Shown: positions 1-12,726, counted from the stretch's first letter. The stretch: DNA of 64,000 bases from Epiperipatus broadwayi (GCA_028023455.1 JAQFVV010001076.1:1-64000); one strand, 5' to 3'. Numbers and translations are program-made. The notes: a model not told the origin generated them from the sequence alone.

Positions 1-1000
1 AACATAAACAAAATACCCACATCCATATAACTAAATATTATTGTTCATGTCTAATTTAGGGAGTAGACCCTAGGGACCATGAATGTGAACAAGAGAAAGT
101 ATAAATGTATAAGGATACTCTAATTTGAATTGTTTTACTTTGATAAATTACAAATCTTTTAAATTACTATACTAAAATGAAATTCAGTCACACATACTGC
201 CTATTCATAAACCAGATAGATGGAGGAATAAAGATGTTAAAACTATTATTTTTTAGAATTATTTAAAAACAATTGAGAAAATTGACAAAAATATGATATG
301 ATAATTCAAATTTAAATACATTTTTATCAGCAAAATATAATTATATATAGTTCTTGGCTCTTACTAATTCAATTAATCAGCATTGACTTTAACCATAATT
401 GTTTTCTTCTTTAATAATTAAAATTACAAATGACATTTCAAAGATACAATTTTTTAATTAGCTAACACTTTTTTCCTATTTTTATAAAAATAAACACGTA
501 CACAATTGAATTTTGGAGGGAAAATAAAGAAAAAATATGTTTCAAAATATTAATAAAATTATTAATTATTATCAATTGTTACTTAATTCAAAAGTTATCT
601 ATAAATGTGCACATTACATAATACATTAGATTACAATGATTTTTTGAGTCCCTCTTTGTGAGTTGAAATTTCCAGATGATTCCATGTCGTTTTTCATTTT
701 GTAAGCTTCTCCATTAACTCATATTTGTAGACAAATATACAGAAAGAATTTAATCATTTTTACAATCTACTAATTTTCAAGACAGACTAAAAACACAGAT
801 AATCATGCTCTTGGTTGGAGATAAGACTTGTTGCAGATTACTTTAGGGCTATTCCTTCCTTTACATTTTCTTTAATGAACAGATTACATGGTAATGTTTA
901 ATGATGCTGAGCTCTTGGATAAGGTGCAGCCCATGGTTTTGTTTAACTCTATTTTAAAAATCATTTTTTTCATTAACTGAGCTGGTTTGCTACTGTTCTT
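1..1000. other. anonymous AT-rich sequence
   Basis: I see no coding frame, RNA gene or clear repeat here. The sequence is AT-rich with scattered homopolymer runs and ends where the left arm of the large palindrome begins. Confidence 0.5.
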
Positions 1001-1002
1001 TT

Positions 1003-2660
1003 CAATAGTTGAATCAAGAATGAAATTATACTATTCCTTCACCAGTTGAGACAAGAAAAACTTCTGGATACTTATATAATTTGCCTGCCAGGATCATGCT
1101 ATCCATTTTTAACTAATCCATTGTCAAGGGCTTACAACACATGGTATAAACAATATGGCTGACTCCAAGTTATTGGATTTAATAATTAGTTTTATTTTTT
1201 AAAATAATAAAGAGACACAGAAGTCCAACAGGTTGCAATTTTTTAAATGTAAACACAGGTAAATCCTTTTTTAAAAAACAGTATTTAGTAGGCTATAACA
1301 AATAGACAGAAAGACGTCACTTTTTTGGCATGCACTATCTTGTAATTTTGAAAATATTTCACTGAAACACACAAAAATCCAAAGGGTTGTAATTAACATT
1401 TTTTAATGTAAATTCAGTATACCAATTGTAAACTAATGTCAGTGCAGTCACAAATGATGTTTTGATCTTTATAACCATATTCCTTTCCAAACAGATAGAC
1501 ACTTAGAACATGTGTGGTGTTGTGTCTGTTTGCACATAAAGAATATTTAAAAAATCACCATGTGTAAAACAATGTTAAGAAAAAATTATGATAATTTTAG
1601 TCACATCAGGAAAACTACATAAATATTCCACTTCATCTTGTTCTGTCAATGGAAGATTCCAAATTTTGATCATATTTAAAAAAAACTGATTGAGCAATAA
1701 AAGAAATTTTTAAAAATCACATTAATTTTAGACACAGGTTACCAAATGCTTAAAAATGACAATTTTAGCACTATTTAAGTGTTGATCATATGATAACATT
1801 TGAATGTTATGTTCTAAATGGAATTTATTGAAAAATGTTTTCAAAATTTTTTAAAATTAACATTAAATTAAGAATTGTGAATGAAATTTATTAAAACAAT
1901 TCAGATTATCCCTGCTATAAATTTTATCACAGGATAATATAAACTATTAACAATTAGTAAACACTTAACAAGAGGCTAACAGATAACATGTGACTAAAAT
2001 TATTGTAATTTTTTTAACAGTGTTTTACACGTGGTAATTTTTTAACGTTCATTTTTTATTGTATAATTTTTGGAAATATGAATAAAATGTAGAATATTTC
2101 ATTGTTAGAACAAGATGCAGTGGGCAATTTTAAAAACTACAGGATAGTGCTCACCTAAAATTTATGTAACAATGAGAATGAAATTGTACTTTGTGTAAAT
2201 GGAGATGTAATGTCACATGTGTTCTACACACCTATCTGTTTGGAAAGGAATGTGGTTATAAGGCTCAAAAACATTGTCTGTGATTATTGATATTAGTTTA
2301 CAGATGATTACTGAATTCAAAATTTTAAAAATGTTAATTACAATCCTTTGGATTTTTGTGTTTTACATTGGAATATTTTTAAAATTACAGGACCTGAAAA
2401 GTGATATCTATCTGCCTGTTTGTTATAGTCTACTAAATGCTGTTTATATATATATATATATATATAATTTGGTGGGAGTCAACCATATTGCTTATACCAT
2501 GTGCTGTAAGCCCTTGAGTCCCTGAAAATAGATTATTTAGAAAAACAGATGGTAAGTTTCCAGCAGGCGAACTACATAAGTACCAACTGCTGCAACTGTC
2601 TTCTTCAGTGGTTTGATCAACAAACATTGTTACTATTTCCTTCAACAGTTGAGTCAAAAA
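1003..2660. repeat. large imperfect palindrome (fold-back repeat), ~1.65 kb
   Basis: Several widely spaced blocks of the left half reappear as reverse complements in the right half, in the correct mirrored order. The block around 1128-1170 (GGGCTTACAACACATGGTAT) pairs with 2470-2516. The block 1433-1502 (CCTTTCCAAACAGATAG) pairs with 2230-2300. The block 1560-1610 pairs with 1985-2040. The outer block near 1040-1055 pairs with 2640-2655. The apparent centre is about 1800-1865 and indels shift the arms. A (TA)n tract at 2445-2466 has grown inside the right arm. Short frames across it are not protein-like. It may be an old fold-back DNA transposon or two inverted copies of one interspersed repeat. 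I do not recognise the family. Confidence 0.75.
2445..2466. repeat. (TA)n microsatellite
   Basis: Eleven TA units inside the right arm of the large palindrome. The short frames around it owe their YIYIYI runs to this tract. Confidence 0.95.
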
Positions 2661-3463
2661 TAACTGCTTCTATTGACTTCTTCATCTTCAACAGTTTAAC
2701 TAACAATGATTACAGTAAGGTTTACTGATTTACTTTGCCTCCAATATTACTTTTTGGAACAATTCTGTATCCATCCAATCTCATCTTGTCTTCCACATGA
2801 TAAAATTAAACACTGACCAATTGGGTCTATTTTTTAAAAAAAGATTATTTAGTTATTTCCTCTTTTTTTAATTTTAACTTTTTTTTCTGTAGTTTTTCTT
2901 TTATGCCAAAAATAAGATAATCTTTTAATTACTATAATTTAGTAAACACTGCTTATTGTATTGGAGAAAGATAAAAAGAAATGAAAATTTTTTTTTTAAA
3001 TAATTAAGACAAAATTTAAGAAAAATATTGAGACCTTTTTTTCCCCTTCTTTTCCTTAAGAACTATTCTCATTTATCTTTTCTATTATTATCTTTGAAAA
3101 CCTGAAATTAAAACTTTTTCATAACTTACTAAAAATATTTTTTTTCTACCAATCTCTTTTCCCAAAATTGATAGACAATTAAAATTATGAAAAGTGGGAA
3201 AAAATTATTTGTTTTATTATTTTTCTCACTCTTTTACAAATATTTCTATCCTATTAAAATAATATTCATATTATTTTTTTAAAAAAATGTTTTGGAGAAG
3301 ATTTTCGTATTGTCATTTAATAAATAACAATATTTAAATAAATCAAATACCCATTATTATTTAAAAAAAACATTTGAGAAGTCTAAATATTATTCCCCCA
3401 TTTTAACTTTACTTATTTATAGGCTTGTAATTTTTGACATGGCCTTAGTTGGTCACTGTCTAT

Positions 3464-3468
<5 letters not shown>
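2661..3468. other. anonymous AT-rich sequence
   Basis: T-rich and A-rich runs dominate. No coding frame or repeat was recognised between the palindrome and the microsatellite. Confidence 0.5.

Positions 3469-3470
<2 letters not shown>

Positions 3471-3548
<78 letters not shown>
3471..3548. repeat. compound (CT)n(TA)n microsatellite
   Basis: About 16 CT units pass directly into about 23 TA units. It lies about 125 bp outside the LTR-like cluster. Confidence 0.97.
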
Positions 3549-3551
<3 letters not shown>

Positions 3552-3673
3552 AATACTTTATATTTTAAATGCATATGGTTTCAAATAATATTTGAATTTT
3601 ATGCTTAATAATGAATTCTTTACATATATTTATTATGATTAATGCTATTGAAAATAATAACTAATATATATAT

Positions 3674-5172
3674 ATTATAACAGTCAGGTGAAAATGAAGC
3701 TAGCAGTCTTACCATATCTGCCATACAGAGTGCCACTAGGTTATTTGAACCTAGAAAATTTGTAGAGTAGGCAGTTACACGCTATTAAAGATCCAACTTC
3801 TACATAGATATTTTTCATGACCATCAGCCCAAGTCACTAGCTCACGAAGTAGCAGAGATTAATAATAATGATATATATTATCAAAATATATTAATATTAA
3901 AAAAAAGAATAAAATAAGCCACTGCCAGTGATTAACACACAAACATTTATTTACGCACATATAGATAAAATTGAGGAATAAAATTTATTTTAGGTTGGTT
4001 ATTGATGTAATTTTTTAAATGTAATTTTTTTTTAGTTTGAACAATCCACACAGATTTGTTTAATAATATTTTTAAGAGTGTCGCATATGAATAAACTACA
4101 TAGATTGCATTTGAAAAGAAAATATTCTATCCCTTATTTAATCTTAGGCCAAAAGTTCACTGTCAAACCAACATCAATCCATCTGATACATCAATGTATT
4201 CAATGCAGCATGAAATACAACAGCACAAATACCATACTGACAGGAATGTATATCTGAACAGCATGGTTAAAGAAGACATTGACTCTTGATCAATACAGGA
4301 ATGCTACATCTGTCTTGTAAGAAGAACAATAAAAAAACTCCATAGGAAGGGACTGCATTTTTCATCTTACTATCCCCTTCCATAGGCAAAAAGGGGGTTT
4401 GTGGCATATAATGGTGATCCTGCAAGTAGCGGACCTCATACTACATTTACTAATTTCACCGATACATCCAATCCCTTGACACAATCTAACTTCGAAACAA
4501 ATAACCTAAGATTTACTTTCCCTTAAACTAACATAACTTTGCGAATCTATGCCACATTCACACCCGACTTAAATTTAATATTTATATAAGTTTGCACAGA
4601 TGAATTTTATAAAAATTTGTTTTATAATGTTGAGTATAGATCAGCCACATAGATTCCATGGTCAAAAACATTTCAAAATAAATGATCAAAATATAAAGTC
4701 ATTGATATAATTGCATAGGGACATTTACAAGAAACCCAATGGCATTCATCATAAGATGCTGCATTGACACCAATAATTTAAAAGACATCTGAATAAATAC
4801 ATTTTAGATACTCATTGTAAGGTATCATTATTTACTGAATGTCTATATATTTTAATCAAATATGAAAACAAAAAACATAAGTAAACATAATGAATCTATT
4901 CAAGCATTTATACCCAACTTAAATTTAATGCATTTAAATAATTTATACAATAAATATTAATAAACAAAATGGAAAAGATTTTTAGCAAACTCAAATGCAT
5001 AAAAATTAAACATTAATAATTAATTTGAAAACTTAAAAGTCAGATAAAAGTTCATTTTAAAATTTAGGTTGGCTGAATATTAAAAGCTTGTCAGAACTTG
5101 ATGAAAGTTCTTAATTACTTTTAAATTTATAGTTCATATCTTACAGTAGAAGAATCCCGATGCCTGGTGCCA
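3674..5172 (-). mobile_element. LTR-like repeat, copy 1 (probable 3' LTR of a minus-strand element)
   Basis: This ~1.5 kb block matches 5933-7436 along nearly its whole length in the same orientation. Both copies begin (plus strand) with ATTATA..GTCAGGTGAAAA, carry a G(C/T)GCCACTA motif about 60 bp in, and end with CTTACAGTAGAAGAATC and GGTGCCA. The copies differ by scattered substitutions and small indels, so the pair is not young. Read on the minus strand this is the downstream copy. The adjacent internal piece ends in a tRNA-type primer-binding site against the upstream copy, which is why I read the pair as LTRs. No gag or pol frame is visible, so the element would be non-autonomous. A fold-back or segmental duplication is the alternative. 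Confidence 0.6.
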
Positions 5173-5869
5173 AGGGGATAGTAAGATGGAAAATGCAGTC
5201 CCTTCCTATGGAGTCTTTTTTATTGTTCTTCACATCAGACATATGTAGTATTTTTGTCTGGATGAGAGTCAATGCCTTCTATTAACCATGGTGTTCAGAT
5301 GTATATTCCTGACAGTATGGTATTTGTGCTGTCATATTTCATGCTGCATTGAATACATTGATTTATGAGATGAATTGATGTCAGTTTGACTGTGAACTTT
5401 TGGCCTAAGGTTAAATAAGGGATAGAATATTTTCTTTTCAAATGCAATCTATGTAGTTTATTCATACTCAACACTCTTAAAAATAATATTAAACAAATCT
5501 GTGCATATTGTTCAAACTAAAAAGCCAAATTTAAAAATTAAATTAATAACCAACCTAAATAATAAATTTATTCCTCAAATTTTATCTATATGTGCGTTAA
5601 TAAATGTTTGTGTGTTAATTACGGATAGTGTTTATTTTATTGTTTTAAATATTAATATATATTGAGAATATTTATTAAAACTTATAAAAATGTTTTAAAT
5701 CTCTGCTACTCCATGAGTTAGTCACTTGGGCTGATGGTCGAAATAAAATATATATAATTTTTTTTTTAACTTGCATATCTGCCTACTATATAAATTTTCT
5801 AGGTTCAAATAACCTGTGGCACTCTGTAGTGTAGATACGGTAAGACTCATTCTATCTGACCATTGTAAT
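5173..5869 (+). mobile_element. partial inverted copy of the same LTR-like repeat
   Basis: This stretch is the reverse complement of about 3674-4376 in copy 1. For example GATAGTAAGATGGAAAATGC near 5177 mirrors the block ending near 4375, and the end ATCTGACCATTGTAAT mirrors the start of copy 1. It therefore lies head-to-head with copy 2: the two LTR-like ends face each other across a ~60-bp spacer. It is truncated relative to the full ~1.5 kb copies. Confidence 0.8.
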
Positions 5870-5914
5870 TGGCACCCTATTTGACCGTTATAATTGTCTG
5901 TTGTTCTGGAGGTG

Positions 5915-5932
5915 GCCCCACATTGGGCGCCA
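5915..5932 (-). other. primer-binding site complementary to the tRNA-Lys 3' end
   Basis: The plus strand reads GCCCCACATTGGGCGCCA. This equals the 18-nt 3' end of animal tRNA-Lys (GCCCCACGTTGGGCGCCA, including the terminal CCA) except for one base. On the minus strand it is therefore an 18-nt tRNA-Lys primer-binding site, placed immediately next to the end of LTR-like copy 2, exactly where reverse transcription of an LTR element would begin. The tRNA sequence is from general knowledge, not looked up. Confidence 0.7.
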
Positions 5933-7436
5933 ATTATATTGGTCAGGTGAAAACGAAGCTAGCAGTCTTACCATATATGTTATACAGGGCGCCACTAAGT
6001 TATTTGAATCTAGAAAATTTATAGAGTAGGCAGATACATGCTATTAAAGATCCAAGTTCTACATAGATATTTTTCATGACCATCAGCCCAAGTCACTAGC
6101 TCATGAAGTAGCAGAGATTAATAATAATGATATATATTATCAAAATATATTAATATTAAAAAAAGGAATAAAATAAGCTACTGCCAGGAATTAACATACA
6201 AACATTTTTTACATACATATAGATAAAATTGAGGAATAAAATTTATTTTAGGTTGATTATTAATGTAATTTTTTAAATTTAAATTTTTTTTAGTTTGAAC
6301 AATCCGCACAGATTTGTTTAATATTATTTTTAAGAGTGTCAAATATGAATAAACTACATATATTGCATTTGAAAAGAAAATATTCTATCCCTTATTTAAC
6401 CTTAGGCCAAAAGTTCACAGTCAAACTGACATCAATCCATCTGATACATCGATGTATTCAATGCACCATGAAATACGACAGCACAAATACCATACTGTCA
6501 GGAATGTACATCTGAACAGCATGGTTAAAGAAGACATTGACTTTCGACCAATACAGGAATGCTACATCTGTCTTGTAAGAAGAACAATAAAAATACTCCA
6601 TAGGAAGGGACTGCATTTTCCATCTTACTATCTCCTTCCGTAGGCAAAAAGGGGGTGTGCGGCATATAATGCGATCCTGCAAGTAGCGGACCTCATACTA
6701 CATTTACTAATTTTACTGATATATCCAATCCATTACCCAATCTGACTATGAAACAAATAACCTAAGATTTACCCTTTCTTAAACAAACATAACTTTGCGA
6801 ATCTATGCAATCATTCATGCCCGACTTAAATTTAATATTTATATAAGTTCGCACAGATGAATTTTATAAAAATTTGTTTTATAATGTTGAGTATAGATCA
6901 GCCACATAGATTCCATGGTCAAAAACATTTCAAAATAAGCATAAATGATCAAAATATAAAGTCATTGATGTAATTGCATAGGGAAGTTTACAAGAAACCC
7001 AATGGCATTCATCATAAGATGCCGCATTGACACCAATAACTTAAAAGACATCTGAATAAATACATTTTAGATACTCAACATAAGGTATCATTATTTACCG
7101 AATGTCTATATATTTTAATCAAATATGAAAACAAAAGACAATTAAATGTAATGAATCTATGCAAGCGTCTATACCCAACTTAAATTTAATGCATTTAAAT
7201 AATTTATACAATAAATATTAATTTAAAAAAAAATGGAAATGATTTTTAGAAAACTCAAATGTATAAAAAATACACATTAATAATTAATTTGAAAACTTAA
7301 AAGTCAAATAAAAGTTCATTTTAAAATTTAGGTTGGCTGAATATTAAAAGCTTGTCAAATATTGATGAAAGTTCTTAATTACTTTTAAATTTATAATTCA
7401 TATCTTACAGTAGAAGAATCTTGAATCCTGGTGCCA
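5933..7436 (-). mobile_element. LTR-like repeat, copy 2 (probable 5' LTR of a minus-strand element)
   Basis: This is the second full copy of the ~1.5 kb block at 3674-5172. On the minus strand its 3' end (CACCTGACCAATATAAT) abuts the tRNA-Lys primer-binding site. Its 5' boundary is set where similarity to copy 1 stops, just after GGTGCCA near 7436. About 30 bp beyond that point the piece CTGTTGTTCTGGAGGT appears again (7469-7484). It also occurs at 5899-5914 next to the primer site, which suggests nested or tandem insertion of related elements. Two overlapping 63-74 residue frames inside it have no recognisable protein similarity. Confidence 0.6.
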
Positions 7437-7489
7437 ATTTCCATGACATCTCTATTGAAAGATCGGTCTGTTGTTCTGGAGGTAGCCTT

Positions 7490-8089
7490 AGCTGGTTCAA
7501 TCCTGGTACTATTTGATTGCAGAACCCATATGATTCAGGGTCTGCAATAATACCATTCATAATTCATCAGTCCTTTCATTTGAAAATAAAAGATAGAGAG
7601 TGACAAGTGTGTCTTATCATGCCTCTCAAAAACAATCTAGTTGGAACTGTTTTTAATTTCAATATTTTTCCTTTTATACTGATCATCCAGATTCACTGAA
7701 CAATGGTTTCCTGTTCCAAATTTTCATTATGGTCCGAGCCTCCATTGCTGCTTCTATTGGACATCTAATTTATTTTTGTTCTCTTATCTATATTTCATCT
7801 GACTTTTTTATATAAGAGCCCCAAGGGCTAGTTTGCTTTTCATTTCATTTATAATACAATCATTTCCATTTACTAAAATATTTTATCTTTAGATCTTGTA
7901 CTTTTTTATAAAAAAAATATGTTCAAATATTTTTTTTTATTTAAAAAAAATACTTTTAAAGTTTTGCATCTGTGCAAATATATATACATTTGCCAACTCT
8001 TTAATTTTTTTTTAGCTTTTATTTTTATTTACGAACTTAAGTTTTTATTTTAATTTTAAATTACTGAAATGGCATATTATATATCCATT

Positions 8090-8090
<1 letters not shown>
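7490..8090. other. anonymous sequence between repeats
   Basis: Mixed AT-rich sequence without a coding frame or recognised repeat. It passes into the (TA)n tract at 8093. Confidence 0.45.

Positions 8091-8092
<2 letters not shown>

Positions 8093-8124
<32 letters not shown>
8093..8124. repeat. (TA)n microsatellite
   Basis: Sixteen TA units directly beside the hairpin element at 8143-8354. A shorter TA tract (8402-8414) lies on its other side. Confidence 0.95.
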
Positions 8125-8128
<4 letters not shown>

Positions 8129-8142
8129 TGTATTTATAGAAT

Positions 8143-8354
8143 TTTCAAGAGACTACTTGCTCTCATACTCATAGCTGTTGTTGTTATAACTGTGTTGTAG
8201 AAATGGAATCAATGGAAGAGAGGCATGCTTTGCTCTGTCTCGGAAATAGCAATTATCATTCATTTGCATCAATATGCATAAATGCTATTTCCATTTTTAC
8301 AATGCAGTCACAACAATAACAACTATGAGTATGAGAGCAAGTAGTCTCTTGAAA
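8143..8354. mobile_element. palindromic MITE-like element, ~211 bp
   Basis: The left arm TTCAAGAGACTACTTGCTCT... (8144-8206) is mirrored almost perfectly by the right arm ending ...AGCAAGTAGTCTCTTGAA (8291-8353), giving arms of roughly 60 bp around an ~85-bp loop. It is too short to code for anything and is bordered by TA-rich sequence on both sides, as expected for a miniature inverted-repeat element of a TA-targeting transposon family. A TA target duplication cannot be proved within TA repeats. Confidence 0.8.
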
Positions 8355-8413
8355 GTGCTATGCTCTATAATTTAATAGTTTTATATTATGTTCTAACTTC
8401 ATTATATATATAT

Positions 8414-9995
8414 ATTGTAATGGGAGAAAGATCTTTGAGATTCACATATACTGACTCCAGGGGCGCCACCAGTCCAAAAATAGGAACTAGACATTTATTT
8501 TAGGGTGGACAGGATATGCGAATCAAAAGGCACCAAACCACACTCAGGGAGGAACAAGATATCTTAAATAATATTTAGACAGTTGAGAAATCAAAGCACA
8601 AAGACAAACATCAGTCAAATTAAGTTTAAACAATTTATTAAATTTATTAAAAGTTGGGCAATAGAATGAAGACATCTAGCCATGAATACAAAAGTGGCTT
8701 ATAGTAACATACACGTATTTACCAGAGAGTGCACAAGAGTACGACAAACATGAAGGTATTAAACATTTTGGCAATAAAATTCTCTCACTTAAAATATAAG
8801 AAATGATTAGGATAATATCTTCTTGCTGGCCAGTTGTAAAATTACAAAAACAAACAACAACCCTAGCTTCCTGAATCAGGGATAATAAAACAGTTACTGT
8901 CCCGCCAGAAATCGATGAAACCAGCGCGGATGTCCGAGCAGTGATATTCTAATTACTGTCATTAAAACACCGCAGGACTGCTGCGCGTAATACTACATTC
9001 AAAGTAAATGTGGTTGATCTCACCTACAAGACAGCAACAGATATGATTACGATCTTACGTAATCCAGAAAGAAATAGACTATTTTCAGATAACCCGAAGA
9101 AATAACTTGACAAATAGCCAGCAAAAAGATTTTGTTGTTTGCACAAACGAAACATGCTTAAAGAATCTTTATTTTACAACTAAGGGCAGGTGAATAAAGA
9201 AAGACTACAAAAACTGCCAATGCTTTTTGTAATAGTTATCGAAATAATCAGGTATATATTAAACATATAAAATACAATCTCCTAATGAACCCTCTGATAA
9301 ACGAAAATTGCAAACAAACTTGCAATCTTAAAACTAAGATTCCAAGACACACTTTAAATACTAGAAAAGAGTACATACAGATAATAAATAATAATAAAAA
9401 AAAACCCAATACCATTTTAAAACATATTTATCATTAGATTGAGCGAAGATTTAATTAAACGCAATTTATTTACCCTGGCTAGAATAGGAAAAAGTTTAGC
9501 TTATGGTAAGGTAGAGTTCTAGTGATTTAGTGATGAGTGCACACTTTTGATAATAGTTCATTTTTTAGGTCCTTTGACAGCGGCAAGGTAGAGGCAGTGT
9601 TTATTTTAGAGTTTCATGGCATGACTGAAGGAGAGCTGGTCGGCATGGGTCTGTCCTTTGTTTAAATTAGCCAGACATTCTATTGATGGCAAAACTCATA
9701 ATGGTAGATTTTGACATCTTGCACAGCAACGAAGTTTGTCAATAATTATTTAAGTTTTTAGTAGGAATTAAACATCCGAACAGCTACTCACAATGGTATC
9801 TCTTTGCAGGCCATAATCCAAGTGTGTATCTAATAATGAATCTCTTCTCTCTTCTAAAATTGGCGGGCTATCGTTGCCTCACTACATTTCCCAGAAAATC
9901 TTTCATTAGTGTCCATTCTATATTCCAGGCAGGGCAAATATTAATTTCCCACTCAATCTAATTTAAGACTTCCAACCAGGGATAATTGAAACAAA
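8414..9995 (-). mobile_element. possible solo LTR related to the 3.7-7.4 kb family
   Basis: This block is clearly less AT-rich than its surroundings, with CpG-containing patches near 8900-9000. Its plus-strand start, ATTGTAATGGGAGAAAG, followed about 45 bp later by CAGGGGCGCCACCAGTC, has the same layout as the start of the 5933 copy (ATTATATTGGTCAGG, then CAGGGCGCCACTA). On the minus strand it would end ...CCATTACAAT, close to the other copies' termini. No internal coding region or second copy is present. The right boundary is only where base composition changes. Confidence 0.35.
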
Positions 9996-10869
9996 AACGA
10001 CAAATACAAAACTAAATCTCCGCTTTTTAGAATTAACTTTAAAAATAATTACAATAAAAGCAACAGGAATATATAATTAGCAAGCTTGCCTGTTTTTAAT
10101 CAAATTGATTAAAAGAGATGGTGAAAGTAAACTATTTTACAATCAATTTTATAAACATTAAATAATCTATTTTAAAATATAAATGTGTATGTGTTTTAAA
10201 TAATAATAAAAAATTGAGCATTAGACATTTAATGAAAATGCAGTTGTTTTCCCTTTTTAATTTTAGTAATAAAACCATTGAATCGGAAATCAAACCAGCT
10301 CAATATATAGTTTATAATGTTTAGTGAAGTAATAATTGAAATTTAGTACAATTTGAATTAAAAAGTATAATCAATTCTACCTTCAGCATTGTAATGTCCT
10401 TACATAATTTTATGGTAGAACAAATGAAGGAAAGCAAATGTTAATAATCAATTAAGATCATAAGACAACACTAATGACCTGAATTTAAATCAATCTTTGA
10501 AGTCCATTCTTACATGTGCTGAATGATTAAATATTTTCTATAAGTTCCTGGAATTCGATTATAAAATAATAAGTTGCTATAAACAATTCAAAATTGTGGA
10601 TTTATCTGCTCTTTATTTATAGGGCTATTAAATTTATAATTTACTCACATTTAATAATGTTTCACACAGGAGATATTAACATCAGGCATGAATATTTTAA
10701 GTTATTAAAATTTTGAAATAAGGATTCTGTCAGTAAATGTATTACATATTAGTCTGTCTTGATTATATATACATTCAGATGTTCAAATGCTACAATAATA
10801 TGCATGTTCATTGTCTATACTATTATTATATTCCATATGTCACAGAAGAAGTATGAAATGATGATTGGT

Positions 10870-10874
<5 letters not shown>
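9996..10874. other. anonymous AT-rich sequence
   Basis: No coding frame, RNA gene or recognised repeat. The sequence is AT-rich up to the TA microsatellite. Confidence 0.45.

Positions 10875-10944
<70 letters not shown>
10875..10944. repeat. interrupted (TA)n microsatellite
   Basis: Two TA runs (about 15 and 20 units) separated by CTACA. The 64-residue frame across it is a microsatellite translation. Confidence 0.95.
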
Positions 10945-10945
<1 letters not shown>

Positions 10946-11951
10946 CTATGTAGTGATATGTTGATATTTTATAGGTGTAATTATTTAAGCATGTACATGA
11001 ATTGCAGACTGATTTATTAAGAGATACATACCATTATTGTGATATATTGATTACAACAATCCAGAATGCATCTACCTGATCAAAAATTAAATGTTGTAGT
11101 TTATCTAAATATGTTTTCTTATGCATGTTTTATCTTTATCTCTTTTTAGACAACAGTATGTAAATCAGAATAACACTATAATATTATTGTTAATAGCAAA
11201 GTTAATATTTTTGTATACAACATATACTATCTTAAGACTTAATTCCTATTTAAAAGTATGTAAAGTGAATAAGATTATACAGATTAAGGAGTTAATAAAT
11301 AGTAGCATCATGATATAGAATAGGCTCAGCTGTGATAATGAAATTCATTCAAATGCTTAGGGTGAAATTTTCATAGCAAAGTAGATAGTTGTTATAAAAT
11401 TTTATTTTTATAATCAAATAAATATTTGGGATGTTTGATTTGTAGTTTGTTAGGGTGCATCATTTTCCAGTTTATTTCTTTTAATTTTGGTGCTGCCAAT
11501 GTGAGTAATCTAATGATCTCTTTTCTGTGAATTTGTTGAAACATATTGTTTAATTTTCTTGATAATATGTTGATTAATTTTTTTGTTAATAAAAATATTT
11601 ATTTGATTGATTGATAATAAATATCAAGTCAGTCATTTAGCAAATTTAGTTAACTTTAGTGTTATTAACATGAGGGAAGATTAAATATAAATAAATATGG
11701 AGGGAGCATTGTGTTTTTTTAAAAATCTAATTAACCTTAAAGAAATATACTTATAGTGGTAGAATGTGCTATGATTAACTAGAGTTAGGTTTCTTGCAAG
11801 GTAAATTTTCTAACATTTGTATATAAATAGATAATACTTTTTGAATATAACATATAACCAAAACACATCTAGAATTCAAGGCATTAATCAATAAGTGTTG
11901 ACTAGTGAGAGTTTGTGTATCCACCTTTCAACTTATAGGCTGCCCACCCAT

Positions 11952-11954
<3 letters not shown>

Positions 11955-12017
<63 letters not shown>
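11955..12017. repeat. (TA)n microsatellite
   Basis: About 30 TA units with a single phase slip near 11988. Confidence 0.95.
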
Positions 12018-12023
<6 letters not shown>

Positions 12024-12726
12024 AAATGCACCATAAAAGCAGTTTTATTTACTCTATTTCAGAGAGTCACTTATTGTAAGTCTTGAGTAAATAAAAGATG
12101 CTACAAAATTAGAATTAATTAATGATCTTTAATTACCTTTGATATTATTCTTAGTTTTCTCATCACACTTAATACAGTGATAAAACATCATATTTAAGAA
12201 CAAAAAGCTACACATCACAGCTGATTCTTTTTAATTTTTAGTGCTTTAATATTATATGACTTCCAATACAATAAAGTATTCAATTCTATACTATATTTTT
12301 ATAATGTTTCATTAACTTTAACTTCTAGACATGTGCTTTGAAGTATTAAGTCTAGGCATGTGATTCGAAATAAGTATGAAATTGTTTAAAAAGTTGTTAT
12401 TAGATTCTAAAATAAATTATGCATCATATAAACTATGGAAATAGAATTGAAATTGATTGTGTTGTGCATTATTTTAAAACTTTTTTTACTTAATAAAAAC
12501 AACAATACTAAAGAACAAAAATATGCTTTGGTTCTAAATTATTAATTGTATTTTTTTTTTTATTTATTTAATATTCTTTATCAATTCCACATTCATAAAT
12601 TTTTATAATTTTGAATTAAGTTTAAAATATTTTTCTTAAATAAATATTAATTTTTTGTAAAGCTTAGTAAAGAATTCTTGGTTATTTGTAGGCCTACAAC
12701 AATTAAAAATAATGAATTGATAAAAG

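Noticed and set aside
6452-6682. Overlapping frames on both strands in LTR-like copy 2
   Set aside because: The equivalent frame in copy 1 is interrupted and no protein motif is present; repeat sequence only.
10759-12086. Frames with long YIYIYI stretches
   Set aside because: Come from (TA)n tracts; nothing else in them is protein-like.
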